Assembly (NCBI GenBank): GCA_037126765.1
Contig: JBBCBC010000021.1
Span: forward strand, 18,493,434 to 18,557,433
Direction of reading: 5' to 3'
Length of the DNA: 64,000 nucleotides
DNA from: Stenogyne calaminthoides
Lineage: Eukaryota > Streptophyta > Magnoliopsida > Lamiales > Lamiaceae
The notes under the pieces are model-generated. The model saw only the letters and a program-made list of their open reading frames with translations, was not told the DNA's origin and did no database searches. A program made the position numbers and the translations under genes. How positions within the stretch are numbered: position 1 is the stretch's first letter; every line of letters begins with the position of its first letter. Of the stretch, positions 45,548 to 57,048 are shown one piece after another.

Positions 45548-46980
45548 GGATGAGTTCGAGTTAATCGATAAGCCGAGCAAAAATCGGAAGAAAAGAAAAG
45601 CTAAGACACGGTGATCGAAGATCGATGACCCGGATGACCGTGATCGTAAGAAGGAGGTTCTGATCGGAAGAGGAGCGATGAGACTAATTGAGATCGACGC
45701 GTGATCAAGATCGGATAAGCTAACGATATGCTAACTTTGGTGTGCTAATCTGATGCAGATAATCGATGTCTTGACGATATATATCGATCCGATCATGTGA
45801 AATTCGATCAATCGAGTAGAAGAAATCGATATCAAAAACCCGTAAACAGATACGGATCGGTAGAAGAAATCGTAAGAGAGTCATCAAATCATGTTCATTG
45901 AGAATCGAGCCGCCATCGATAATCAGTTAGCCCGAAAAGCTAGTGACTGGGGGTCGGGATGTTCGAAGATTTAAGAACTGAACTCCGGGCCACTGAGTGT
46001 CGAGATACTGACGCATAAAGGTCCGGCCAAGAGAAGTCTCACCGAAATCAAGAATCAAGACACAGAGAAACCTGAAGACTCAGATAGATTCTAAAGATTA
46101 TAGTCGTTAGATTCAGCTGACGTGGACCAATGAGAGGAAGACAACCGGCCTGAAAAAGCTGTAGAAGCTACAGAATAGTATGGATTTGAATGAGACTCCA
46201 TCCAACGGTAACATTCAAATCCACACTATAAATACAAGTTCTTCCTTCATTATTCGTGGTGGAGAATGTGGAAAAAGATGCTACAGAGCCAAGAGCCACA
46301 TACACAAAGCATTCCCACCATAGAACACTGAGCAAGAAATACACGCATATATTCAAGAGTGTTCTACCCTAGATCTAAGCACAAACGTAATATCCTAAGC
46401 TTAGAGAGATTTTCCCAACCTTAGCATTGAGGCTAAACAAATGTAAGGGAAAATCTCAACCTAGTTGGAAACCAAACAAATCTTACCCAAATCAGTTTGG
46501 TAGGATAAGTTTGTAGGTGAGTGTGAACTCGGTAAACATCTAGCAATCCCAAAAGGGAGGGTGGGCAATCCCGTGAGGGTGATAAGTCCTGTTTGAGTGT
46601 GAACTCGGTAAACATCTAGCATTCCCGAAAGGGAGGGTAGACGATCCCGTGAGGGAGATAAGTCCCATTTGAGTGTGAACTCGGTAAATATATGTTGGGT
46701 GTTGGACTAACACGGTAAACTAAGTCCAGTTGGTTAAGTAGGTGCCCCTTGTGATAAGGAAGAGTGGATGTAGGAGTTAGACTCCGAACTACTATAAAAT
46801 CGTGTGTTCTTTACTGCTTTATGTTCTTACTTGCCATATACATTTGATTATAAGCAAAACACACATCGTTCTTAAAAGAAAAAAAAAGAGTAATTGAAAT
46901 CACTCTGCCCTCACCCCTGTTTTATATGCATTACACATGGTATTTCCGCGCACATGGTTTTCCAGAATTCGGGACCAACA
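45548..46980 (+). repeat. Element E 5' LTR, truncated
   Basis: Lacks the first ~170 bp present in the other LTR, cut by the D 3' LTR. From 46160 to 46980 it is nearly identical to 48130-48948: tataaatacaagttc, an ~86-bp tandem unit (gagtgtgaactcggtaaac...gggagggt) 2.5 times at 46505-46690, and the end cgggaccaaca. 45548-46110 diverges in TCGA-rich text. Confidence 0.8.
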
Positions 46981-46981
46981 A

Positions 46982-47250
46982 TTGGTATCAGAGCGGGAGT
47001 TCAAAAGGTTCACTGATTTATTTCAAAGTGACCACCTGAACTGATCTATTTTAAAACCCGTATTTTGAACTGATACCAACAATTGGTATCAGAGCGGGAG
47101 TTCAAAAGGTTCACTGATTTATTTCAAAGTGACCACCTGGACTGATCTATTTTAAAAACCCATTTTTGAACTGATACCAACAATTGGTATCAGAGCGGGA
47201 GTTCAAAAGTTCACTGATTTCAAATGTGACAATCTTAACTGATCTATTTG
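46982..47250 (+). repeat. Tandem triplication of the primer binding site
   Basis: A 101-bp unit starting ttggtatcagagcgggag occurs at 46982, 47083 and 47184 (the third incomplete). Each carries a full tggtatcagagc primer site preceded by accaaca(a), the last bases of the LTR. Confidence 0.9.
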
Positions 47251-47302
47251 AAAACCCGTTTCTGTAAAAATGCATATATTTTAATGTTTTGGAGTCATTA
47301 TC

Positions 47303-47316
47303 AAAAAGGGGAAAAT
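47303..47316 (+). other. Polypurine tract of element E
   Basis: aaaaaggggaaaat immediately before the LTR start tgttgggatatttt. Confidence 0.8.
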
Positions 47317-48948
47317 TGTTGGGATATTTTAGTTTTGATGAATTATGTCAAAACATTATCAACTTGTGTTATTTAAGCTAACTTTACGGATAATGCTTTG
47401 AGGGGGAACGAGAACAAGTTAAGGGGGAACTCATGAAATCGGGCGTAGATGATCGAGATCGACGAGGTCGCAGATTTAGACCGATCGAGATCGATGAAAA
47501 GATGAAATCCGGGTTAATCACGAAATGAAAGCAAAATCAAGAAAAGAAAAGCTACAAACCGATCGTAAGACCGATGACCGTAATGTATGACCGTGATCGT
47601 AAGAGGAGGTTGCGCAGACGAAGAGGAGTAGATGAGACCGACGAGATCGATGTGATCAAGATCGATAAGATAACCCGATATGCTAACCTAATATGCTAAC
47701 CTCGATGTGCTAACTGGCGATGCATAAACCGATATGTTTAATTGATGTTATAATCGACCGATCATGAGAGTCGATCGATAAAGCGAGAAGAAATCGATAT
47801 CGAAAACCGTAAATTTATTACCAAATCAAAGTAGAAGAAATCAAAGAGGTTATCCAAGTCATGTTCACCGAGAATCGTAACGCTTATTGATGATCAAGCA
47901 GCTGAAAAGGCGGGGACTGAGGGTCGATATCCGAAGTAAGAATCAACTCCGGCCACCGAAAAGTCAAGATACCCGACGTATAAGGTCCGGCCAAGAGAAG
48001 TCTCACCGAGTCAAGAATCTCAAGACTCAGAGAAACTCAAGACTCGGATAGCATCCTCAAGATTATAGCCAAGTAGATTCAAATTTGACGTGGACCAATG
48101 AGAGGAAGACAACCAAAAAAAAAAAGCCTTTGAGAATAATAGTATGGATTTGAATGAGACTCCATCCAACGGTAACATTCAAATCCACGCTATAAATACA
48201 AGTTCTTCCTTCATTATTCGTGGTGGAGAATGTGGAAAAAGATGCTACAGAGCCAAGAGCCAAATACACAAAGCATTCCCACCATAGAACACTGAGCAAG
48301 AAATACACGCATATATTCAAGAGTGTTCTACCCTAGATCTAAGCACAAATGTAATATCCTAAGCTTAGAGAGATTTTCCCAACCTTAGCATTGAGGCTAA
48401 ACAAATGTAAGGGAAAATCTCAACCTAGTTGGAAACCAAACAAACCTTACCCAAATCAGTTTTGTAGGATAAGTTTGTAGGTGAGTGTGAACTCGGTAAA
48501 CATCTAACAATCCCAAAAGGGAGGGTAGGCAATCCCATGAGGGTGATAAGTCCCGTTTGAGTGTGAACTCAGTAAACATCTAGCAATCCCGAAAGGGAGG
48601 GTAGGCGATCCCGTGAGGGAGATAAGTCCCATTTGAGTGTGAACTCGGTAAACATCTGTTGGGTGTTGGACTAACACGGTAAACTAAGTCCAGTTGGTTA
48701 AGTAGGTGCCCCTTGTGATAGGGAAGAGTGGATGTAGGAGTTGGACTCCGAACCACTATAAAATCGTGTGTTCTTTACTGCTTTATGTTCTTACTTGCCA
48801 TATGCATTTGATTATAAGCAAAACACACATCGTTCTTAAAAGCAAAAAAAAAAAAGAGTAATTGAAATCACTCTGCCCTCACCCCTGTTTTATATGCATT
48901 ACACATGGTATTTCCGCGCACATGGTTTTACAGAATTCGGAACCAACA
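47317..48948 (+). repeat. Element E 3' LTR
   Basis: 1,632 bp from tgttgggatatttt to cggaaccaaca. Holds the same 86-bp tandem units at 48480-48655 and a TATA-like tataaatac at 48192. The segment 47430-48080 is TCGA-rich and poorly matched to the other LTR. It abuts F gag inside a codon stretch, so E probably inserted into F. Confidence 0.8.
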
Positions 48949-50149
48949 CTGGGTTCTCACTACACCTAAACCAGAAAAGCCAAATGATGAGTCAACTAAA
49001 GCGGTTAAGAAAGAGTATGCTGACTGGGAGCGTTCCAACGAAATGGTAAAGTGTACCATCTTGGCTTCAATGTCGATGTGTTTACTGACACCAACACCAA
49101 AACGCTGAGACTGCGGACATCATGGCTAGTCTTAAAGCGATGTTTCAACATCAGAACCTTGTGGCTCGTCAGATCACCATGAGGGACTTGCTCTCTATGA
49201 AAATGAAGGAGGGAACGCCCGTAAAGGAGCATGTTCTCCAGATGATGGCTTACCTTAACAAGCTTGAGGTGCTTGGGGCTGAATACGACATCGAGACCCA
49301 AATCAATTTCGTGCTCCACTGAAAAGTTTTGAACAGTTCAGGCTGAACTACCAAATGAACAATCAGAAGTTCTCGACGCCTGACCTGTTGCAAGCTTTAG
49401 TCTCGGCAGAGGCAATATTGTGGAAAAAGAGCCAAGCCTTGGTGGCAAATGGACCTTCTTCTTCTTCTAGGCCAAAGGGTGGTAAGAACAAGAAAAAGGA
49501 TAAAAGCCACAAGCAAGTGAACTCAAGTGTTGCCAAGGGCAAAGAAAAGGTGAAGGGAGGTGGAGGAGTGAGTAAACCAGCTAAGGGGAAGTGCTTCAAC
49601 TGCGGTGAAAAAGGACATTGGAGGTCAGCCTGTTTCAAACCCAAAAGGAATGGAAAGAAAGGTAATTCTCACGCACTAGTTGTTGAAACTTGTTTAGCGG
49701 TGTATGCCTCCCATTTATGGGTGGTGGATACAGGATCCACTGATCATGTTTGTTTCACTTTACAGGGGTTCAAGCGGACCCAACAACTTAGTGGGAGTGA
49801 GATCCTCATCACACTGGGCGATCTTCTGAGTGGCGGTGAAGCGATGGGAGGAGAAGTGCACCTGTCTTTTGAAGACAGAGTTTTAATTTTAAGAGATGTT
49901 CTTTACGTTCCTAGTTTTAGAAAGAATTTAATTTCGGTTTTTAAACTTTACCTTGATGGATATTCGGTTACTTTTGACAAAGTTGTTACAATTTCTCTTT
50001 ATGATAAATTTATCTGTCATGGAACATTGTCGAATAATCTTTATACAATTAACTGTGCACACCACTCACAAAATGCATCCTATAACACATCAACTGATTC
50101 CGATAAAAGAAAACGTTCATTAGGCACTGAGAGCTGCCGAGAGCTCTGA
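48949..50149 (+). pseudogene. Element F gag-protease, first copy
   Basis: VLTTPKPEKPNDEST begins at the junction. Then come LKAMFQHQNLVARQITMRDL, VKEHVLQMMAYLNKLEVLG (stop at 49321), and ORF 49355-50149: a Lys-rich basic stretch, zinc knuckle CFNCGEKGHWRSAC (intact), protease LWVVDTGSTDHVCFTLQG (catalytic DTG intact) and LRDVLYVPSFRKNLISV. The copy ends within the pre-integrase leader (aaaacgt at about 50122), where short cctataatgcat repeats begin. Confidence 0.85.
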
Positions 50150-51156
50150 AATGTATCCTATAATGCATCCTATAATGCTCTGAAATACTTCATTAGGCAC
50201 TGAAATGCATCCTATAATGCATCCTATAACACATCAAGTCGGCTGTCGCCGACCGCCGATACCGCCAAGCGTCTTGGCAACCTTTGGCGCCTTGACGCCC
50301 AAGCGTCTTAGAGGTCGCCGAGGCCAAGTGGCCAAGGGCGAATCTTGAAGTGCATCCCGCCGCTCTTGCCGCTTGGCGTGGCGTTTAGACGAAGTATTTT
50401 TTTCGAGACGAACGAGTGGGAGAAATTCAGACGTGTTTCTTCAGATCAAGCCAAGAAAAAATCAAACCACCATGACAATTGGATAATTTGTGCCCAATAT
50501 GTTTATTTTTCTGCTTTGCTTGATTTATTTGTGCTATCTTATGCTTTATTTAATTTGTTTAAATGTGTTTGCATGAGGGTTGCCAAATGGAAAAATCTCA
50601 TCTTCAAAAATTACTAAGTATGTTTAAATAATTAATTGACAATTTTATTTCTGATAATAAAATTGAATTAATTTTGACCTCCATGATTTATTTATTTGTG
50701 AATTCTTTTGGAGAAATTCCCCACCTGACGGTCAAAAGATAGCTTTCACATGAATGAATTCCAAACGGATGATTGTGGGTTATTACTAGTGGCGGCGATG
50801 ACCCTCCCCACGAGGCTCGATCAAAAATGAAATAGTAATCACCCCGTATTTAATCATGGTTATTACTTAGGTATAAAATTGATATGCATATACTTCCCAA
50901 GTCCCCTGTCAATTTTATATTGGTCAAGTGGGAGCCAACTATTAATCTGGATATTAAAGGTTTGTAAATCGTCTTGTTTGTAACTCGCTTGAATGTGTTT
51001 AAATAATGACCCACCCCACGGGCTTATTTAAAACTGTTTTGAGATGTTGGGTGATGCATATTCATATTTTTTTTTTTAGATTTTAATATGATGCATGTGA
51101 TCGAACCTTGTGATATACTTATGCTATTGCATATAGTTGTTTATTTTAGTTCAAAG
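50150..51156. other. Unassigned insert between the two F gag copies
   Basis: 50150-50235: repeats of tgcatcctataa, apparently slippage. 50236-50400: a GC-rich segment of repeated gcc/cgcc words (aagcgtcttgg, aagcgtcttag) of unknown origin. 50401-51156: AT-rich, could be the untranslated leader of the second gag copy. ORF 50345-50617 shows no domain. Confidence 0.4.
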
Positions 51157-52310
51157 ATGTCGTTACCTTTTAATCCACCGTTATTATACTTAAAGTCAAT
51201 ACAATATGTATGGAAACTATATTGAAACGAAAAATTATAATTGTCCTAACGCATAAAAAAACAAGTGGATTCTTGACACACCAAAATCGATGAGCCAACC
51301 GACGAGTCAAAACATGCGGGGACTCGTCGGATCACCTTCTTGAGAGAAGTCGTCAAAAAAATGGTGGAGGGCAAACCCGTAAGGGATTACGTCCTCAAAA
51401 TAGATGGCCCATCTGAACAAACTTGAGATTCTGAGTGCAGATTATGATCTGGAGACTCAGATGAATTTGGTACTTCACTCTCTGCCCAAAAAGTTTTTGA
51501 GCATTTTGGCCTCGCTAGCTAATTTGTTGCAAGCTTTTGGTCTCGGCAGAAATGATGATAAGGCACCAAACTCAAGCTTTGATGGCAAGTGGTCCGCCTT
51601 CATCTTCTAGGCCAAGGGTAGGCAAGATAAAGAAGAGGACCAAAGGCCATAAGCAATAAAACTCAAGCTGGCCAAGAGCGATGGTAAGATGAGGAATGCT
51701 TGTTGTGTCAAGGAAAATCCAAAGAGGAAGTGCTTAAGCTGCGGTGAGAGAGGACAATGGAGGTTTTGCCTGTTCCAACCCCAAAAGGGATAGAAAGAAA
51801 GGTAATTCTCATGCACTAGTTGTTGAAACTTGTTTAGCGGCGTATACTTCTCATTCGTGGGTGGTTGATACGAGATCCACTAATCATGTTGGCTTCACGG
51901 GTTCTAAATGATCCGCAACCTCGATTGGGAGTGAGATCCTCATCACACTGGGCAACATTACGAAAGTAGAAGACATTGCAATGCTACGTAAGTGGCAGAT
52001 ATTGCAATGCTATGATAGTAACGATTATTGCAATACTACGCAAGTAGCAGACATTGCAATGCTACATAAGTAGCAGTTAAAGCAGTGGGAGAAGTGCACC
52101 TATCTTTTGAAGATAAAGTTTTTTTTTGAGATTATCTTTATGTTCCCGGTTTTAGAAAAGAATTCACTTTCGGGTTTCTAAAAATTCGATTAAAGGACAC
52201 TAAGTTTCTTCTAATAAGAATGACATCATTTTTGAAATGATGAGTGTATCTGTTACGGGACATTGATGGAAAATCTCTATACAATTAAATTGTGCACACC
52301 ACTCACGAAA
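51157..52310 (+). pseudogene. Element F gag-protease, second degenerate copy
   Basis: A possible gag start MSLPFNPPLLYLKS at 51157, then a gap, MAHLNKLEILSADYDLETQMN (51404), a knuckle-like CGERGQW (51735), and a protease remnant WVVDTRSTNHVG at 51858 (DTG is now DTR). More decayed than the first copy (49122-50122), but it is the one continuous with integrase. Confidence 0.75.
51955..52082 (+). repeat. Minisatellite inside the F protease remnant
   Basis: About four units of ~30 bp sharing attgcaatgctacgtaagt with small changes; absent from the first copy. Confidence 0.8.
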
Positions 52311-53127
52311 TGCATCCTATAACACATCAACTATTTCTGACAAAAGAAAACGTGAACGAAATACTTCTTTGGCATCTAAGACTAGGTCATATAAATCCAA
52401 AGAGGATCCAAAGGTTGGTGAAAGATGGTTCACTGGAGCGTCTCCAAGTTGAATCGATTCCAACCTGCGAATCATGTTTGGAGGGTAATATGACCAAGAG
52501 GGCAATTGGAGCCAAGGGGAATAGGGCCAAAGAAGTGTTAGAGATCGTTCACACAGATGTATGTGGTCCAATGTTAACCAAAGCAAGAGGAGGTTATAAG
52601 TATTTTTTGATGATTACTCAAGGTACGGTTACATTTTCCTCATGAAGCATGAATCTGAGACCTTTGAGAAATTCTAAGAATTTAAGGCTCAAACAGAGAA
52701 TCATAGGGAAAAACGTATCAAGTCTCTACGATTTGATCGTGGTGGCGAATACCTCAAAGAATGAGTTTTTGAACTACTTATCGATGAAGGGATTGTATCC
52801 CAAATTATCGCACCCGAACCCCTCAACAAAATCGGGGTTGCGGAAAAAAAGAAACAAAACTCTTTTGGAAATGGTTAGATCAATGATGAGTTATCTGGAT
52901 CTTCCCAGTCTTTTCGGGTCATACCTTGGAAACAACGACTTACATTCTCGAACTTGGTGCTATCCAAATCGGTTCCCAAAACTCCCAAAGAATTGTGGAC
53001 CCAGCAAGCCCAGTATGAGACACATGAGAATTAGGTGTCCGCCCACGGTCGGACAAGGAAGTTCTGTGAATCGATCCCCATCGTAATTAAGGTTGTTTGT
53101 AGGATACCCCGAGGAACAAAAAGGGTG
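52292..53127 (+). pseudogene. Element F integrase, first part
   Basis: ORF 52292-52645: LLWHLRLGHINPKRIQRLVK and CESCLEGNMTKR (zinc domain), EIVHTDVCGPM (first Asp). Broken frames follow: FLMKHESETFEKF, SLRFDRGGEYLKE (second Asp), and a mutated GVAEKKK (Glu kept). Cut at 53127 by the D solo LTR; it resumes at 55107. Confidence 0.8.
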
Positions 53128-55106
53128 TGCTGGTCCCTGAAAAATTAGCGAGTCTTACACGTGTATGGGGGAATACACGGTTCAAAGGATTTTAAAACTT
53201 TTTCTTATCGAGGTCACTTTTGGTCGATAATCCTCGAGAATTAGGTTCTCGAGAAGACAGATCACTCGAGTCAAAGTCTACCGAGACAAAGGATCCCGAG
53301 TCGCTTTCGAAAACCTCGATAATCCCAACCGAGTCCTCGAGTGTCGAGATCCCGAGTTGCTTGGATCGATAACTATCTTATCAATCCTCGTAAGAGAGTT
53401 CGCTTTGGTAACTATCCGTTCTAAATACTCACCGCGGAATGGTCGCCCTTAGATTATACTCGCTTTAAGCTTTCAAAAAAACCTTCCCTTATGAAATAGT
53501 GATTAGGTCAGTGATTCACTTAGGCAACTTCAAAGGATTGATTCCAATCGAATATCGATGAAAAATATGCTTTCAAAATCAAGTTGATGCAAAGCATTAA
53601 GCACGAATAAGGAAAGCGATAAAGAACACAAAGAAGTTATAGTGGTTCGTAGACTCAAGCTCCTACATCCACTCTCCCCGACTCTTCTTGAGAAATTCAC
53701 TATCAAATCGAGCTTTTACGACCACCTCAGAGTTTACTTACTCAACTCGCCCCTGAGTTTTCACTACTCAATGAGTTTACTTACTCAACCCGACCTTGAA
53801 GTTTTTTCGACTACCTCCGTGGTTTACTTACTCAATCACACACAAGCTTTGGACTACCCCTCAGAGCTTACTAACTTCTCCTCTAGAGTTTTCACTACTA
53901 CTCGTGGTTTACTAACTCTTTACAACTCTACTCACCAACAAACACACTCCAACTACCTTCTCAAGGGTTTGGGGTTTCTTGGTTGGTTTCAACTAGGATG
54001 AGATATCCTTTACAATAAAGCACAATGCAAAGGATTAGGATATCTCGACTAAGCTTTGATAAATCTTATCAAGCTAGGCTTAGTAAAGTGAGCTCTCTTC
54101 AATATAGAAGCACTTGGGAAATTCAAGGTATTTCGGAGTGCTTTAACTTTTGCAAGAATAAGTTTGAGCTCTTGAGTTGGCGTATAAATTTCCCCGAACC
54201 TTATCATGTAGGGGTCACCAAAGATTTATAGGCATACACCAAGGTCACTCTTGAAAACTATCCGTTGGAGAGATAGCCCGTGAGTTCCCTCTTATGGTGT
54301 GTGAGAAAAATGCTATATTTAGAGTTTGAAACTCCCTAACACGTTTTTGTAGCAATAGCCTTTCATGTAACCGGTCTTCACTTTTTGTAGTCCGAACTTT
54401 CGTTACATCCGACATCTTTTTCAAATGCTTGTCACCGCCAAAGTCGATGTCGGTATAGTGCGATGTCGCCTTTCTCTTTTGACTTTTGTCTCCAGTTAAA
54501 GGTAGACACCTTCAACGGCTCTTTTTGGTTACAAACTCGAGTTTGATATAACCTTAACAACACTTGACTTAGTTCCTTTTATGCGCATTTGAATGTCTTG
54601 GCAATATCTAACTTTCTAAGGCATCGCGTTTTTTCTCGATGTTGCATCCTTGGATAGATATATTGATTGCCTCGGAACATTGGTTCATATTTTGATCATT
54701 CAATACATTCTTGAGTCTTGATAATTCTTTGGCTTTCGATATTCTTGATCTTGAGATACTTCGTCTTGATCATTGTGTCTTCGTAGTCTTGAGTCTTGAG
54801 TCTTCTCGAGTCTTGAGTCTCTTCGAGTCTTGATTTATCTTGACCGATTATCTTGAGTCTTCATGATGAGTCTTCAGTTCTCAGTTTCATACTGAGTCTT
54901 TAGTATCTCAGTTTCATACTGAGTTCTTCAGAGTCTATTCTGAACTATATCTGCTGACTTATACATTTTTGCAGATAACATCCCCGAATACTCTAAAACC
55001 TAATCCTCGACTCATCTATCAAGATCATTCCTGAACATGTCATACTCAGGGGTTTTGGGATCTTAATCAAAATCATATAATCTTTTATTAAATTCATCTC
55101 CCAACA
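53128..55106 (-). mobile_element. Solo LTR of family D, reverse orientation
   Basis: 1,979 bp; the reverse complement matches the D LTR from tgttgggagatgaattta (right end, 55106) to gggaccaaca-like (left end, tgctggtccc). Perfect 5-bp target duplication gggtg at 53123-53127 and 55107-55111. No interior, hence LTR-LTR recombination after insertion. Also TCGA-rich where other D LTRs have CTCAG. Confidence 0.9.
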
Positions 55107-56938
55107 GGGTGTATGTTCTATAGTCCCGAAGATCAAAAGGTGGTCATCAGCACCCACTTTAGATTTTTTGGAAGAAGACTATATGAACCAAAGAAAACCC
55201 AGAAGTGAGATTACCTTAAATGAGCTTAGAGGGCAAACCTCGATTACAATCTTATTTTAGATGATATACCAAACGTCGTTTTCTGGCACCGAGCCTCATC
55301 GTAGTGGGAGGGTTGTTAGACAGCCCGAGAGATTCATGGGAATAGGAGAGTCCTCGGACTTGATTCCCGGACAAGATGAATCGGACCCATGGACATATGA
55401 CGAGGCACTCCAAGATAAGGATGCAGATTCTTGGCAAACAACAATGAAAGCTAAAATGGGTTCTATGTTTCATAATAGAGTGTGGGAGCTAGTCGAACCA
55501 CTTAAAATCCATTGGATGCAAGTGGGTATATAAGAGGAAAAGAGGACCGGACGGGAAGGTTGAAACCTTTAAAGCAAGACTAGTGGCGAAATGTTATACT
55601 CAGAAAGAAGGGATTGATTATGAGGAAACTTTTTCGCCCGTAGCCATGCTTAAGTCCATCTGTATTCTCTTATCGATTGCTGTGCATTTCGACTTTGAAA
55701 TCTGGCAAATGGATGTCAAGACAGCTTTCCTTAACGGAAGTCTTGATGAAGAGATCTATATGCAACAACCCCAAGGTTTCATTGAAACAGGCCAAGAACA
55801 CCTAGTTTGTAAGCTCAGGAGGTCCATTTACCGAATCAAACAGGCATCCAGAGCTTGGAACCAATGTTTTGATCATGTTATAAAGTCTTATGGGTTCGAT
55901 CAAAACGAGTTGGAAAGTTGTGTGTATAAGAAGCGTGTCAGAACTGCATTGGTATTCTTAGTACTATACATAGATGACATTTTGATCATCGGGAACGATG
56001 TGAAGGTGTTATCAGACGTAAGGGCATGGCTTTCAAAACAGTTTGATATGAAGGACTTAGGGGAAGCCGGACACATCCTTGGGATAAAGATCACTCGAGA
56101 TCGCAAGAAAAGGATGATCGGCTTATCGCAAGCTTCATACATAGACACTGTCTTGAAACGCTTCAGCATGCAAGATTCCAAGAAAGGATTCGTACCTTTC
56201 AGGCTTGGAATCCATCTATCCAAGAAAATGTCCCCTAAGACGCAAAAGGAGATAGATGACATGAAAGGCATTCCTTGTGCTTCGGCTATCGGAAACCTTA
56301 TGTATGCAATGCTGTGTACGAGACCAGATATCTGCTTTGCCGTAGGCATGGTAGCAAGATATCAAAGTAACCCAGGGAAAGAGCATTGGACGACAGTTAA
56401 AAACATTCTGAAGTATCTGAAAAGAACTCGGGATAGAATGCTGATTTATCAGTCAGATAGTCCAAACCCCATCGGCTACACGGACTCGGATTTCCAATAA
56501 GACTTAGATTCCAGAAACTATCTGCCTCAGTTAGTGTGTTTCCATTTGGGAAGTGTAGCCATCAAATGGACGAGTGTGAAGCAGAAATGCATCACTGACT
56601 CAACCATGGAAATCGAGTAAGTAGCTGCTTGTGAAGCAATGAAAGAACCGATTTGGCTCTAGACCTTCTTAGTGGACTTGGATGGAGTTCCGAATTTGTC
56701 TAGCAATATTTGCTAGGGGCAGTTGCAAATTCAAGGGAACCAAGAGTCCACGAGTCAAACAAGCACACTAAAGGAAAGACATCTTATACGAGAAATCGTT
56801 AAGAGAGGAGATATAGATGTGGCAAAGATAGCGTCTAAGGACAACCTAACATATTCATTCACAAAGGGTCTGCCTCTGAATACATTCGAGAGACATGTGG
56901 ATGGAATGGGTGTCAAGACCGTTGCCAATCTGCTTTGA
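55107..56938 (+). pseudogene. Element F integrase end, reverse transcriptase, RNase H
   Basis: Integrase tail MFYSPEDQKV and FRFLEEDY resumes at 55107. RT: ORF 55261-55533, one frameshift in [11 protein letters not shown], then an open 305-residue frame 55583-56500 with [28 protein letters not shown] (Asp), [13 protein letters not shown] (catalytic Asp pair intact), [14 protein letters not shown] and [16 protein letters not shown]. RNase H continues with GYTDSDF (stop right after), STMEIE (the usual EAEY is changed) and, at 56723-56938, REIVKRGDIDVAKIA and the end GVKTVANLL. Confidence 0.85.
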
Positions 56939-57031
56939 GTATAAGTGGGAGAAATTATTAGGTTTGTGTAGGTGACATTAGATGTCACGGACTACACGAG
57001 ACATGTTGTAGAATACTTAAAAGCAGACTTT

Positions 57032-57048
57032 GAGTATAAGTGGGAGAT
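57032..57048 (+). other. Polypurine tract of element F (duplicated)
   Basis: gagtataagtgggagat precedes the LTR. A second gagtataagtgggagaa occurs about 95 bp upstream (56938-56954), so the tract region is duplicated. Confidence 0.7.

Larger units (their letters stand above)
45548..48948 (+). mobile_element. Element E: non-autonomous LTR element with almost no interior
   Basis: Two copies of one LTR (45548-46980, 5'-truncated; 47317-48948) flank 336 bp containing three primer sites and a polypurine tract but no coding sequence. The LTR/primer arrangement is copia-like (tRNA-iMet). Compared with TRIMs the LTRs are very long; compared with LARDs the interior is tiny. Confidence 0.75.

Noticed and set aside
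46505..47250. Regular repeats that might suggest a CRISPR array
   Set aside because: Tandem units without unique spacers, inside LTRs of a plant retrotransposon.
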